Part shown: piece by piece, positions 28,806 to 39,162 of the stretch
Position numbering within the stretch: the first letter of the stretch is position 1
How the letters are laid out: the number at the start of each line of letters is the position of its first letter
Assembly: GCA_037974335.1 (NCBI GenBank)
Contig: CM075760.1
Location: 11,254,600-11,318,599, forward strand
Length of the DNA stretch: 64,000 nt
Direction of reading: 5' to 3'
DNA from: Prionace glauca
Taxonomy: Eukaryota; Chordata; Chondrichthyes; Carcharhiniformes; Carcharhinidae
The notes under the pieces: model-generated
What the model was told of the DNA's origin: nothing
The model's input: the letters and a program-made list of their open reading frames with translations, nothing else
Database searches by the model: none
Made by a program: the position numbers and the translations under genes

Positions 28806-30710
28806 GAAGATTTGTCCACCTTAATGCACTTTAAGACTGCAATAGCTCCTCCCTAGTAATATGCATGTGGTCTGAGGCATCACCACTTGTTCCCCTTAAT
28901 GCTTTAGCACCCATCATGTTCTCCTCAGTAAACACCAAGGAGAAATATTCTTTAAAAATCTCACCCATCTCCTCTGGCTCCATGCTCAGATGGCTATGTT
29001 GATTTTTCAGGGGACCTATTCTCTCTCTAGCCACCGTTTTATTCTTAATATAGTTATACAACCTCTTGGGATTTTCTTTAACCATACCTGCCAAGTCCAT
29101 ATCATACCCTCTTCTTGCCCTGCTGATTTCTTCTTAAGTGTTGCCTTGTGTGCTTCATAGTCATAGAGGTCTACAACGATGAAACAGACCCTGTGGCCCA
29201 ACTTGTTCATGCAGCCCTTTTTTAAGAATGGCTAAGCAATTCCCAACTGTCACGTTTGGTCCATATCTCTCCATAGCCATCTCACTATGTAACCGTGTAA
29301 TCCTATTTAAAAGCCAAAATTGCACCTGGCTCTACTGCTACCTCTGGCAGCTTGTTCCAGGCATTGAGGGATTCACTTGTCCCTAATTATCTAATCCCAA
29401 TGTGTGCTTCCTTCTTTTAGCTGACCAAAGCCTCAGTGTCCCCTGTCAGCCAGGGATCCTTCCATTAACCATTCTTTCCCTTCACTGTAACAGGAATATA
29501 CTACCCCTGGACTCTTTATCACACTTTTAAAAGCCTCACATTTGCCAGTCATTCTTTTCCTTTCAAAACATTTTCACATGAGTTCGGTTACGAGTGGTGT
29601 GCCTCAGGGATCTGTCTTGGGGCCACTGCTGTTTGTAATTTTTATTAATGATCTGGATGAGGGTATAGTTGGGTGGATTAGTAAGTTTGCTGATGACACC
29701 AAAGTCGGAGGTGTGGTAGATTGTGAGGAAGGGTGTCATAGTTTGCAGGGTGACTTAGAATGGTTGCAGAGCTGGGCTGTGAGGTGGCGGATGGAGTTTA
29801 ATGTGGAGAAGTGTGAGGTAATTCATTTCGGTAGGAATAACAGATGTGTTGAGTATACAGCTAACGGGAGGACTTTGAATAGTGTGGAGGAGCAGAGGGA
29901 TCTAGGTGTATGTGTACATAGATCCCTGAAAGTTGGGAATCAAGTAGATAAGGTTGTTAAGAAGGCATACGGTGTCTTGGCGTTTATTGGTAGGGGGATT
30001 GAATTTAGGAATCACAGCGTCATGATGCAACTGTACACAACTCTGGTGCGGACGCACTTGGAGTTTTGTGTGCAGTTCTGGTCCCCACATTACAGGAAGG
30101 ATGTGGAGGCTTTGGAGAGGGTGCAGAGGAGGTTTACCAGGATGTTGCCTGGTATGGAGGGGAGATCCTATGAGGAGAGACTGAGAGATTTGGGGTTGTT
30201 TTCGCTGGAAAGAAGGCGGCTAAGAGGGGACCTCATTGAAACATATAAGATGATTAGAGGTTTAGACAGGGTAGATAGTGATAGCCTTTTTCCTCGGATG
30301 GAGAAAGCTAGCACGAGGGGGCATGACTTTAAATTAAGGGGGGGTAGTTATAGGACTGATGTCAGGGGTAGGTTCTTTACCCAGAGAGTGGTGAGGGATT
30401 GGAATGCCCTGCCAGCTGCAGTTGTAAATGCACCTAGTTTGGGGGCGTTTAAGAGATCTGTGGATAGGTTTATGGACGAAAAGGGATTGGTTTAGGCTAG
30501 TGGTCATTGTTTTGTAACTGGTCGGTGCAACATCGTGGGCCGAAGGGCCTGTTCTGCGCTGTAATGTTCTATGATCAATATCTGCTAGATCCTGCCTAAT
30601 GTCCACAAAATTGGCCCTGCTCCAGTTCAGGGCCTTAACCTGTGGAGTCCCCCTATCTTTATCTATAACTAAGTTAAAACCAATAGTGTTTTGGTCAGAG
30701 TCTGCATCCT
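28806..30710 (-). mobile_element. Older CR1-like LINE, antisense, interrupted
   Basis: The minus strand encodes the linker before the RT (DLAGMVKENPKRLYNYIKNK, RIGPLKN, EYFSLVFTEEN), the counterpart of VKENPKAFYRYVKNRRF in the type I element at 52139-54123. A LINE 3' tail lies at about 29150-29370, and more 5' sequence at about 29370-29576 and 30573-30710. The younger plus-strand element at 29577-30572 splits it. Confidence 0.65.
29577..30572 (+). mobile_element. CR1-clade LINE (type I), 5'-truncated, open frame
   Basis: The open frame begins at the RT motif SGVPQGSVLGPLLF, contains FADDT, then the C-terminal domain through LGLFSLERRRLRGDLIETYK and RFFTQRVVRDWNALPAAVVN, to the TAG at 30493-30495. 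The 3' end is GGGCCGAAGGGCCTGTTCTG with TGTTCTATG. No internal stop, so a recent but truncated insertion. Confidence 0.9.
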
Positions 30711-31345
30711 CCCTGGATTCACTTCCTTACCCTTCAGTTGCTGCAAGTCTCCAGCTTCCCCCAGAATGAGAAAGGAAATAGAAAGGGGGGAAAAGAAAGA
30801 GTTTTACTCACAGATGTTGGAGACAGTGGAACTTTGAGTCTGTCTGAAGCTCAATCTTCAGTCACACAAAATCCCCGCCCTGATTGGCTGAAAGACCAGA
30901 GTTCTTCTGGTCTTCCAACTCTCCCCATTGGTTAACACCTCAACATGCAGGTCAGAGGGTGGACACGCACATGCGCAGCTTCCCTTCTCCCTTGGACATG
31001 CGCAGTCCCGGCCTGGGGGGAGGGGGAGATCACCGAGCGGCTTCTCGCTCTGGCCGGCCGCCAGCCGCTTGTCTGGAAACCTTGGCTCGATTAGGGGCAG
31101 GGGGAGGGGAGCAACGGGTTGGGGCGGAGCTCCCGGGTCCGCGCGCCCGGGCCTGCGCACTGGAAGACCTAGACGTCACCACGGAGCAGAGTGATTTCTA
31201 TTGGCTGAGTCACAGGGCTCTATTGTGACATCACAATGCGGAGGTTGGCCGATGAGCTTCAGAGTGAAACTTCCTCCTCTGTGCAGCATCTGGGAGGAAA
31301 TCAATGTTTCCCCCTTTCCATTTCTTTTCTCACTAAGGAAGCGAA
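30711..31345. promoter_or_regulatory. Family promoter, probably of ZNF-E
   Basis: The left side carries donors facing left: minus-strand GTGAGT in 'TTTTACTCACAGATGTTGGA' (about 30803) and an older GGTAAGG (about 30732). The core has GATTGGCTGA (about 30881), CATTGGTTAA (about 30927), NRF1-like GCACATGCGCAG (30967-30978), ATTGGCTGAG (about 31199) and a CRE with its CpG lost (TGACATCA 31226-31233). The right end lacks the usual donor, so the right-hand partner is probably lost. Confidence 0.65.
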
Positions 31346-31481
31346 TCCAGTCTGTATATTACACATAAATTATTAATTTAATTGATCCCTAATTATCAAC
31401 AACCACTTGTTCTTATCTGAGACTGGAATACAATAGAACTGTTTCACATCATCTCTGTCTGATTCTAAACAATCCCTTGGG

Positions 31482-31757
31482 GCAGCACAGTGGTTAGCAC
31501 TGCTGCTTCACAGTGTCAGGGACCAGGGTGCAGTTCCCAGCTTGAGTCACTGTCTGTGGAATCCGCACATTCTATCCCCATGTCTGCTTGGGTTACATCC
31601 CACAGTCCGAAAGATGTGCTGGTTAGGTGCATTGACCATGCTAAATTCTCCCTCAGTGTACCCAAACAGGTGCAGAGTGTGGAGACTAGGGGATTTTCAG
31701 AGTAACTTCACTGCAGTGTTAATGTAAGCCTACTTATAATAAATAAATAAATTTAAA
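31482..31757 (+). mobile_element. tRNA-derived SINE with AATAAA tail
   Basis: The head 'GGCAGCACAGTGGTTAGCAC' has a usable A box, but the B box is altered (GGTGCAGTTCC). The tail 'CAGTAACTTCACTGCAGTGT' to 'AATGTAAGCCTACTTATAAT' ends in AATAAATAAATAAA. This tail differs from that of the SINE at 15381, so two SINE subfamilies share one head. Confidence 0.8.
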
Positions 31758-31829
31758 CTAAGTCATAAAGCTTCAAATTGAGTGCAGTCAGACCTTGAAT
31801 GTTTCTCTTGCTAGTACATCTTTTTTTTT
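31758..31829. other. Short unassigned spacer
   Basis: Contains a T-run (about 31821-31830) that could be the insertion target or poly(T) end of the following antisense LINE. Confidence 0.4.
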
Positions 31830-33235
31830 TAAATTCCAGGGGTGTGGATTTCGCTGACCAGGCCAGCATTTACTGCTTATCCCTAATTGCCCTTGAGAAG
31901 GTGTTGGTGAGCTGCCTTCTTCAAACACTGCAGTCTATGTGGTGTAGGACCATCTATAGTGCTCTTACGGAGTATGTTTAAGAATTTTGTCCTAGTGACA
32001 GTAAAGGAACAGCTGATATGCTTCCAAGTTAGGATGGTGAGTTGTTTGAGGGGAACCTTCAAGTGGTGATGTTCCCCATGTGTCTGCTGCCCCTTGTCCT
32101 TCTAGATGGTGGAATCTGTGGGTTTGCAAAATGCTGTTCAAATAATCTTGCTTAGTTCCTGCAGTGTATCTTGTAGATGATACACCCTGCTACTACTGTG
32201 CATCATCGGTGGAGAGATTGAATGTTTGTGGATAGCTCGCTAATAAAGGTGGTTGTTTTGTCTTGGATACTGTTAAGCTTCTTGTGTTGTTAGAGCTGCA
32301 CTCATTCGGTCAAGTGGAGAGTATTCCATTGCAGTCCTGACTTGTGCCCTGTAGATGGTGGACAGGCTTTTGGGGGAATGGGGAGATGAGGGGGAGGTGG
32401 GGGAGTTCAGGAGTTGAATTACTCACCACAGAATTCACAGCCTCTGACCTGCTCTTACTGCCACTGTATTTATATGACTAGTCCAGTTCAGTTTCTGATC
32501 AATCTTAACTTCTAGGATGTTGATAGTGCGGGTTTCAGCACTTGAAAGCCATTGAATGGCAGGGAGAATGCTTAGATTCTTTCCTGAGGGCGGCACAGTG
32601 GTTAGCACTGCAGCCTCACTGTGCCAGGGACCCAGGTTCGATTCCCATTTTGGATCACTGTGTGGAGTTTGCACATTCTCCCCATGTCTGCATGGGTTTC
32701 CATCGGGTGCTCCGGTTTCCTTCCATGGTCCAAAGATGTGCTTGGTCATTGGTTTAACATTGGTCATGTTAAACACTCTCGGTGTATCCAACCAGGTGCC
32801 GGAGTGCCGTGACTGGGAGATTTTCACAGTAACTTCACTGCAGTGTTAATGTAAGCCAACTTGTGACTATTAAATAAACTTCACTTTAACTTTTTCTTGT
32901 TGGAGATGGTCATTGTCTGGCACTTGTGTGGCATGAATGTTATTTGGCATTTGTCAGCCCAAGGCTGGATATTGTCCAGATCTTGCTGCAAATTGAGCAT
33001 GCACTGCCTCAGTATCTGAGGAGTCACAAATGGTGCTGAACATTGTGCAATTATCAGCAAACATCCCCACTTCTGACCTTATGATGGATGGAAGGTCACT
33101 AATGAAGCAGTTAAAGATGGTTAGGCCTGGGATAGTAACCTGAGGATCTCCTGCAGTGATGTCCTAGAGCTGAGATGACTGACCTCCAACAACAACTATC
33201 TTTCTTTGTGTTGGATACAACTCCATCTTTATCTT
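31830..33235 (-). mobile_element. Antisense LINE, RT C-terminal part to 3' end
   Basis: The minus strand reads 3'-to-5' from the end ('GGGATAAGCAGTAAATGCTG' reversed) back to an RT C-terminal region with KIDQKLNWTSHINTVAVRAG. The sequence is a mosaic with frame breaks. Its shorter relatives are 39398-39535 and the bits in the ZNF 3' flanks. A SINE has inserted at 32586-32882. The family is Jockey-/Rex-like, not further resolved. Confidence 0.7.
32586..32882 (+). mobile_element. tRNA-derived SINE nested in a LINE
   Basis: Head GGCGGCACAGTGGTTAGCAC, B box GGTTCGATTCC (intact), body 'TTTGCACATTCTCCCCATGT', tail 'AACTTCACTGCAGTGTTAAT' and 'ATTAAATAAACTTCA'. The LINE continues on both sides (32585 'TTCTTTCCTGA', 32895 'TTCTTGTTGGAGATGG'). 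Confidence 0.85.
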
Positions 33236-33415
33236 CATTGCACATTTACATACACAGTAATTAAAATATTACATTTTTACAGATTTATTGATTAATTAAT
33301 GGCAGTTCAATTAAGGATCACCACTTAATCATTTGTTACTGACTAGTAGGTAGTTAATAAAGTAACATTTAATGAATAGATGCATCACCTCACAGTTTTC
33401 AGGGTTAAATTCCAT
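33236..33415. other. Unassigned AT-rich sequence
   Basis: Short AT-rich spacer between repeats; nothing recognised. Confidence 0.4.
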
Positions 33416-33600
33416 TTCGTAAAATCCCTACAGCACAGAAGGAGGCCATTCAGCCCATCAAATCTATACCAACCACAATCCCACTCAGGCCTTATTTCCA
33501 TAACTCAACACATTTACCTTGCTAATCCCCCTCACACTAAGGTTAATTTAGCATGGTCCATCAACCTAACCCACACATCTTTGGACATTTGCCACGGATC
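33416..33600 (-). mobile_element. tRNA-SINE 3'-half, antisense
   Basis: 'AATCCCTACAGCACAGAAGG', 'AGGCCATTCAGCCCATCAAA' to 'AACCCACACATCTTTGGA' is the reverse of the 3' half of the 15381-type SINE. The head is absent. Confidence 0.8.
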
Positions 33601-33609
33601 TGATCAGCC

Positions 33610-34000
33610 CGTCAATATTGTTCTGTAATATTGAAGAACTGAGGACATTTAACCTTCAGGAAAGGCCAGGGTGGCTTTTCACTCAAAAGAAAATGACGGG
33701 TGACCTGATGAAAGGTCTTAAAGATTACAAAGCAGTTCAATTATCCAACAAATATTTCATGAGAAACCTGTTTACCCAGTGAGTGGTGAGAATATGGAAC
33801 TCACTACCACAGCGAGTGGTTGAGGTGAACAGCGTGAATACATTGAAGGGGAAGTGAGATACATACATGAGGGAGAAAGGAATAAAAGGATATGCTGATG
33901 GGGGAGATGGAGGGGGGTGGGTGGAGGCTCATGAGGAGCATAAATACTAACACAGACCAATTGAGCTGACGTGCCTGGCCATGTGTTGTAGTCTCGATGA
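33610..34000 (+). mobile_element. CR1-like 3' remnant in the ZNF-F flank
   Basis: 'AGTGAGTGGTGAGAATATGG', 'AACTCACTACCACAGCGAGT' and 'GGGAGAAAGGAATAAAAGGA' form a LINE C-terminal/3' remnant. It recurs at 54566-54900 in the ZNF-G flank, so F and G are sister genes with a common flank. Confidence 0.65.
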
Positions 34001-34014
34001 AACTGACAAATGTA

Positions 34015-34020
34015 TTTATT
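34015..34020 (-). promoter_or_regulatory. Probable poly(A) signal of ZNF-F
   Basis: AATAAA on the minus strand in the context GGTAGATCTGAAATAAATAC, homologous to the signals after ZNF-C and ZNF-H. Confidence 0.55.
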
Positions 34021-34254
34021 TCAGATCTACCTGTTGTGGTATGAAGAACAGTATTTGCTATCCAGGATAAAATAAATGTACTTCATCAGCTATTGTGGAT
34101 AAGTGGAAATGTTCACTCACAGGTTCAAAGAGCATCAGCCCCTAGAAGCAAAGTTCTGAGACTGGCCAGAGAAACACTCTCACTTTACCAACTGTCAGTA
34201 TGAACATGCTTTAGTACTGGATGTGATGGACAGCAGCAGAATCCAACCCCATAA

Positions 34255-35037
34255 TCACTTGTGAACTCGCTGGTGTGTTTGCAGGTGGGAAGACTGAGTG
34301 AATCCCTTCCCACATTCAGAGCAGGTGAATGGTCTCTCCCCCATATGAACTCGCTGGTGTGTTCGCAAGTTGAATGAATTACTGAATTCCTTCCCACACT
34401 GAGAGCAGGTGAACAGACTCTCTCCGGTGTGAGTCTGCTGGTGTATCAGCAGGTGGGATGACCGAGTGAATCCCTTCCCACATTCAGAGCAGGTGAACGG
34501 CCTCTCCCCGGTGTGGCCTCGCTGGTGGGTCAGCAAGCTGGATGAATCATTAAATCTCTTCCCACACTGAGGACAGTTGAATGGCCTCTCCCCAGTGTGA
34601 ACTCGCTGGTGTGTCCGAAGGCTGGATGATGTTCTAAATTTCTTTACACAATGAGAGCAGCTGAAGGGTCTCTCCTCGGTGTGAATTCGCTGATGGACCC
34701 TCAGATCAGCAGCTATTTTGAAGCTGCTCTCACAGGCTGAGCATTTGAAGGGTCTCTCATTGGTGTGAGTGACATGGTGTGCCCGCAGGCTGGCTGACTG
34801 AGTGAATCGCTTCCCACACACTGTGCAAGTGAATGGCCTCTCTCCAGTGTGAACTCGCTGATGTGTCCGCAGGGAGGATGGATGAGTAAATTGCTTCCCA
34901 CAGACGGTGCAAGTAAATGGTCTCTCCCCAGTGTGAACTCGCTGGTGTATCACCAAGTTGAATGAATTGCTGAATCCTTTCCCACACTCTAAGCAGGTGA
35001 ACAGACTCTCCCCAGTGTGAACTCGCTGGTGTGAAAT
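34255..35037 (-). pseudogene. ZNF-F, 5'-truncated C2H2 zinc-finger gene (9 fingers left)
   Basis: The frame is open from 35037 (TGA at 35038-35040) down to the stop at 34255-34257 and encodes nine whole fingers, ending VHK-stop. The first preserved residues are HQRVHTGES, the end of a lost finger. The MEKPW start, the first finger(s), the leader and the acceptor are missing: homology ends abruptly at about 35035 and a non-ZNF segment follows. There is no upstream ATG in the family context, so normal expression is doubtful. Fingers 2-5 carry the TNERPFKC / TEERPFSC module of B, C and H; fingers 6-9 are of the GKGF type. The 3' UTR and poly(A) signal are intact, so truncation affected only the 5' side. 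Confidence 0.75.
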
Positions 35038-35040
35038 TCA

Positions 35041-35104
35041 AAAGCAAAACTTCTAATGTCAATGGAACCATCTTTCCTCTATCTTTACTAAACAAGATCA
35101 TCCC
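35041..35104. other. Junction segment between ZNF-F and a SINE
   Basis: 'CTTCTAATGTCAATGGAACC' and 'CTTTACTAAACAAGATCATC' are not ZNF sequence. The origin is not recognised. Confidence 0.4.
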
Positions 35105-35340
35105 TGATGATCGAAACCATAGAATCACTGTAGTGCAGGAGGAGGACATTTGGCCTATCAAATCTGCACTGACAACCATCCCACCCAGGCCCTATCCCAA
35201 TAACCCCACACATTTACCCTGCTAATCCCTCCAACCTACGCATCCCGTGACACTAAGGGGCAATTTAGCATTGCCAATGCACCTAACCCACACATCTTTG
35301 GAATGTGGGAGGAAACTCACGCAGACATGGGGAGAACATT
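35105..35340 (-). mobile_element. tRNA-SINE, antisense, head missing
   Basis: 'ATAGAATCACTGTAGTGCAG' to 'GGAATGTGGGAGGAAACTCA' and 'CAGACATGGGGAGAACAT' follow the reverse of the 15381-type SINE. It breaks off before the tRNA-like head, exactly where the BTB-BACK homology begins. Confidence 0.8.
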
Positions 35341-36189
35341 GGCAGCGTCATAAAGTCTCCGGACTGGACATCAATGGAACCGCACCAACTCTCTGCTCTC
35401 CTCGAAAGGTCTGACGTGGTGCTGGAGGATGAAGTGATCCTTTTCCAAGCCCTGGTGAGATGGCTCTCTCTACATCCTGCCCATATCAAGGAAATGTTGC
35501 ACCACATTCGCTATCCTATGATGCCCCCAGAGAAACTGTTTATTCTCCAAACCCCCGGAAGCCTACCCACGGCAATCTCTAACTACCTGCTCCGGGAGAG
35601 CTTGCTGGTTTACCAAGTGCACCTTTTGCCCATGGACTCCATCAGCCAACGCTATGATATCAGCACCATCCCATTTACCATGAGATTGTACACATCAGCA
35701 AGTTTCAGCCACCACTGGGAAATCACAGGATATCAGAACATGAATAAAGGACCTATCGTGACATCGTTCTCGACCAGCCATTTCAAACTAAAGACTCAGT
35801 GGTATGTTAGCTTTGCCCCAAAAGGTCAAAGGATTTCAACTCAGCGGCCAAGGAACAATTATGACTATTACTCGGAATGTCAGACGGTTTGGCAGGAGGA
35901 TGACTTTTCCACTCTCTCTGTCTCAGTGAGTAATTGTTATCCAGCTGGGAAGACACATTCTCACAAGCTGAGCATTCTGCTTTACCAATGTGTCAATGGA
36001 GTTTGGTTTGTGAATGATGTGAAGACCCTCCAGGTCCTACACACAGAGAAAGCTGAGATTAAAGATCTGATCCCCTTGCCAGAGCGAGATAAATACATCA
36101 GTAATGGCACAATGAAGCTGCACCTCATTGGACACACCATTGAGGAGAAATCAGAGAAATCCCAGGGGATTGAAGTGTTCAATTCATGA
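35341..36189 (+). CDS. BTB-BACK protein (BTBD17-like), C-terminal part
   Basis: About 282 codons open to the TGA at 36187-36189. The first part resembles a BACK domain: SPDWTSM, LLERSDVVLEDEVILFQAL, VRWLSLHP, IRYPMMPPEKLF, YLLRESLLVYQ. A C-terminal beta-rich domain of the BTBD17/galectin-3-binding-protein-like type follows (MRLYTSASFSHHWEITGY, WYVSFAPKGQRIS, LSILLYQCVNGVWFVNDVKT). Homology starts sharply at GSVIKSPDW next to an antisense SINE. The N-terminal signal peptide and BTB domain are absent and no BTB ORF exists elsewhere in the window. An AG at 35343-35344 could be an acceptor, but has no good pyrimidine tract. The frame is clean and the sequence rich in conserved-looking aromatics, so it may be a true last exon, or a recent partial duplicate. 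The first ATG in frame is at 35374. Confidence 0.7.
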   Translation, partial: GSVIKSPDWTSMEPHQLSALLERSDVVLEDEVILFQALVRWLSLHPAHIKEMLHHIRYPMMPPEKLFILQTPGSLPTAISNYLLRESLLVYQVHLLPMDSISQRYDISTIPFTMRLYTSASFSHHWEITGYQNMNKGPIVTSFSTSHFKLKTQWYVSFAPKGQRISTQRPRNNYDYYSECQTVWQEDDFSTLSVSVSNCYPAGKTHSHKLSILLYQCVNGVWFVNDVKTLQVLHTEKAEIKDLIPLPERDKYISNGTMKLHLIGHTIEEKSEKSQGIEVFNS

Positions 36190-36194
36190 GGGGT

Positions 36195-36415
36195 CTGATA
36201 GGAGTAAGTGGGGAGAAACTGTTCCAACGAGCAAGAGGGTTGGTAACCAGAGGATGAATAGATTTAAAATGTGCAAAGAAACAAGAGTCGAGATTGAGGA
36301 GATGTTTATTTGACATGGTAAGATGTGATCTGGTTGGTGTGCACTGCTTGAATGGGTTGTGGAATCAGATTCATTAATTAACTTTGAAAAAAACAATCTG
36401 ATACATTCTTAAAGT
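36195..36415 (+). mobile_element. CR1-like LINE 3' remnant
   Basis: 'GAAACTGTTCCAACGAGCAA', 'GGGTTGGTAACCAGAGGATG' and 'TGTGGAATCAGATTCATTAA' follow a CR1-type C-terminal and 3' region, starting a few bases after the stop of the BTB-BACK frame. Broken. Confidence 0.6.
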
Positions 36416-36755
36416 GGCAAAATTGCAGGGCTATTGGGAAAGATTTGGGCTTAATTGGATAACCATTTAAATCTCCAGTTAGTTCAACAGAACAATAATG
36501 TACCACTGGGCGAGAAGGGCCATAAAATCCTGGTTCCCATCTCTGGTTATTTTAATCTGGGCCCTGTCTGGGTTATTACTATCTGTTATTATTACACTTA
36601 AACCTTTTTGTACTACTCCAGACCTTGTCTGAGTTCACATTGTACACAGTTCTGTCTTGGTTACTGTGCCAGCCAAGCCCCTATTCAAATTACTGCAGAC
36701 CTTCCCTTTGTTAATACTGTTTCTGGACCATGTTCATATTTCAAAGCATTGAATC
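36416..36755. other. No gene recognised
   Basis: Mixed sequence, no long ORF or named repeat. Confidence 0.4.
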
Positions 36756-37057
36756 TCTCTCATGCAGAAAGAAGCCATTCAGTTCATCAAGCCTGCACTG
36801 ACAATCCCACCTCAGTCCCAGCCCTATAACCCACATATTTACCCTGCTGATTCCCCTGACACGAAGGAGCATTGCCAATCAACCTAACCTATACGTCTTT
36901 GGAGTGTGCGAGGAAACTGGAGCACCCAGAGGAAACCCTAGCAAACATGGGGAGAACATGCAGACTCCGCACAGGCAGTGATCCAAGCTGGGAATCAAAC
37001 CTGGGTACCTGGTGCTGTGAGGCAGCAGTGCTACCACTGTACCATCGTGCTGCCCTA
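36756..37057 (-). mobile_element. tRNA-derived SINE, antisense, nearly complete
   Basis: Reverse SINE from the 3' side 'AGAAAGAAGCCATTCAGTTC' to the head 'GGCAGCAGTGCTACCACTGT' and 'GCTGCCC'. The B box is altered (reverse GGTTTGATTCC). The A box region is recognisable. Confidence 0.8.
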
Positions 37058-38104
37058 TATTTATGTTAAACCAGGCTGTGTCTCAGCTTATGTTACATTA
37101 GACAATTGCTCTATTCTACATTTAACTCTCCTGATTAATAATTAGGCAAAACATCTGTTTAGATCATAGGAGGCCCTGGCTTTATACCACTGAAGACCAA
37201 ATCTCTGTTATACTTCATAGGGATCTCTCTTAGTTACCGTTACATTAGATTTTGCATCAGCTTATATTAGACTAGATATTCTCTATTAAAACTGCACCAG
37301 ACCACATCTCAGTTTTAACTTGACATCGACCCTTTCTCACTACTGCTGCATTCAATCATGTTTCTCACTGTAAATAGGTCTGATTCGTTAGACCTGAATT
37401 TAACTTGACCATTTCTATATTGTATCTGTTGTAATAACTAACAAGGTCAAGGAAGTCATTTGGATACTAACATGTGATGAAAGAAGTCACTTTGTTTTCT
37501 GTATTAACCACATATATTAATCAAATTACTGTATGATGAGTAACCAGTCATGAAAGATGATTGTACAATTGATGAACCTTGATTAAGTTAGAAATAATGA
37601 ATCAATAATCATATTGGAAAGACTGGATTTTCATTCAAAACTTAAGTTGAATTATTACATGTCTCTCTGTGAAAGAAACGGCAATTTCAGACAAACTGTT
37701 CTAATAATGAAGGATCCCCGATAAAGGTCCCGAGGAATGGTACATTATAATCTTTAGTTTGATCCAGTGGATAGCAAAATACTTCAAAATTAAGAGATTT
37801 TAGCTCTCTTGTATTCTTGTCTGATGCACTGAGACTGGGTGGCCGCTGTTCCTAATAACTAATTGGATTAACCCGAACAGCAGTTAGACGTAATTATTAA
37901 CCGAGGAGAAGCTTGACTCTGACACAGGGTGCTGGCCACTCAGGGGTTAAAAGTCAGGGCTCCGTAATGATTTGTTGCTGGCTGATTACTGAAGACACTC
38001 AGTCGAGGCAAGATTCCCATGTCCATGTCAGCAAGTGGGACTGTGTCTGAGACAGAGTTTTGAGAGCGGAATGCTGTGATGGATTAACACCTAGATAAAG
38101 TTGC
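37058..38104. other. No gene recognised
   Basis: About 1 kb of AT-rich sequence without a convincing ORF, family promoter or named repeat. Confidence 0.45.
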
Positions 38105-38831
38105 AAAAGTCATTGATTTGATTTATTATCGTCAATGTATTGACATACAGTGAAAAGTATTGTTTAAGAAGAACATAAGAACATAAGAAATAGGAGCAGG
38201 AGTAGGCCATCTGGCCCTTCGAGCCTGCCCCGCCATTCAATAAGATCATGGCTGATCTGTCGTGGCTCAGTTCCACCTTCCCGCCCTCTCCCCATAACCC
38301 TTAATCCCTTCTCTTATCAAAAACCCATCAACCCGTTTCTTAAAAATATTTAGCGAGGCAGCCTCCACCACTTCAACGGGCAGAGAATTCCAGAGATTCA
38401 CCACCCTTTGAGTGAAGAAGTTCCTCCTCAACTCTGTTCTAAACCGCCCCCCCTTTATCTTGAGGCTGTGCCCCCTAGTCCTACTGTCTTTTTTGAGCGG
38501 GAACAGTCTCTCCACCTCTATCCTATCCATCCCATTCATCATCTTATACGTCTCAATGAGATCTCCCCTCATTCTTCTAAACTCTAACGAGTACAAGCCT
38601 AGTTTATTCAGCCTCTCCTCATAGCTCAATCCCCTCAACTCCGGTATCAGCCGAGTAAACCTCCTCTGCACTCCCTCCAGGGCCAAAACATCCTTGCGCA
38701 GGTGCGGCGCCCAAAACTGCACACAGTACTCCAGCTGCGGCCTCACCAATGCCCTGTACAGCTGCACAGTTTCTTGTGTGCCGTACAGAGAAAGGGTACT
38801 TTACGTAGAGGAGAGGATGCAGAATACAGTG
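38105..38831. repeat. Interspersed repeat split by a LINE
   Basis: 'ATTATCGTCAATGTATTGAC' and 'AGTGAAAAGTATTGTTT' on the left and 'TTTCTTGTGTGCCGTACAGA' to 'GAATACAGTGTTACAGTCAT' on the right form one repeat interrupted by the element at 38166-38764. Its right end recurs at about 41810-41860. Family not recognised. Confidence 0.5.
38166..38764 (-). mobile_element. CR1-like LINE (type III), 5'-truncated, open frame
   Basis: The minus strand encodes MQLYRALVRPQLEYCVQFWA, RFTRLIPELRGLSYEERLNK, LGLYSLEFRRMRGDLIETYK and NFFTQRVVNLWNSLPVEVVE to a stop, then the 3' end 'CCTACTCCTGCTCCTATTTC' and 'TTATGTTCTTATGTTCTT'. No internal stop is visible. A 4-bp GTTT on both sides may be the target duplication. 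Confidence 0.85.
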
Positions 38832-38849
38832 TTACAGTCATAAGAGTCA

Positions 38850-39144
38850 TGATGTGGGTTTGCCGGCGTTGGACTGGCGTAAACACAGTAAAAAGTCTGA
38901 CAACACCAGGTTTTAGTCCAACCGATTTATTTGATAATATTCTCACAAGCAAGCAAGCTTTCGAGGTTACCCTCTTTGTCAGGTGAGTGGAGAGTTCTGA
39001 CCTCAGACAGACAGAGCATATAAAGCACAGACAGTTGCTGATTAGAATGCGAATCCGCAAAGAGGGTAACCTCGAAAGCTTGCTTGCTTGTGAGAATATT
39101 ATCAAATAAATCGGTTGGACTAAAACCTGGTGTTGTCAGACTTT
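38850..39144. mobile_element. Foldback element with perfect 90-bp arms and 18-bp TSD
   Basis: Two inverted arms, 38888-38977 and 39059-39148, are perfect reverse complements over 90 bp, with an 81-bp loop. The unit starts TGATGTGGGTTTGCCGGCGT. The flanking target sequence is duplicated over 18 bp (38832-38849 and 39145-39162, TTACAG...AGAGTCA). It has no coding capacity. Diverged relatives lie at 3190-3292, 9777-9900 and 43255-43340. The long TSD suggests insertion by target-primed reverse transcription (inference). Confidence 0.9.
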
Positions 39145-39162
39145 TTACAGTCATAAGAGTCA

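Noticed and set aside
35303-35340. N-terminal extension of the BTB-BACK frame into the SINE
   Set aside because: The residues there (GGNSRRHGEN) are antisense SINE sequence and the first codon is GTG; homology begins only at GSVIKSPDW.
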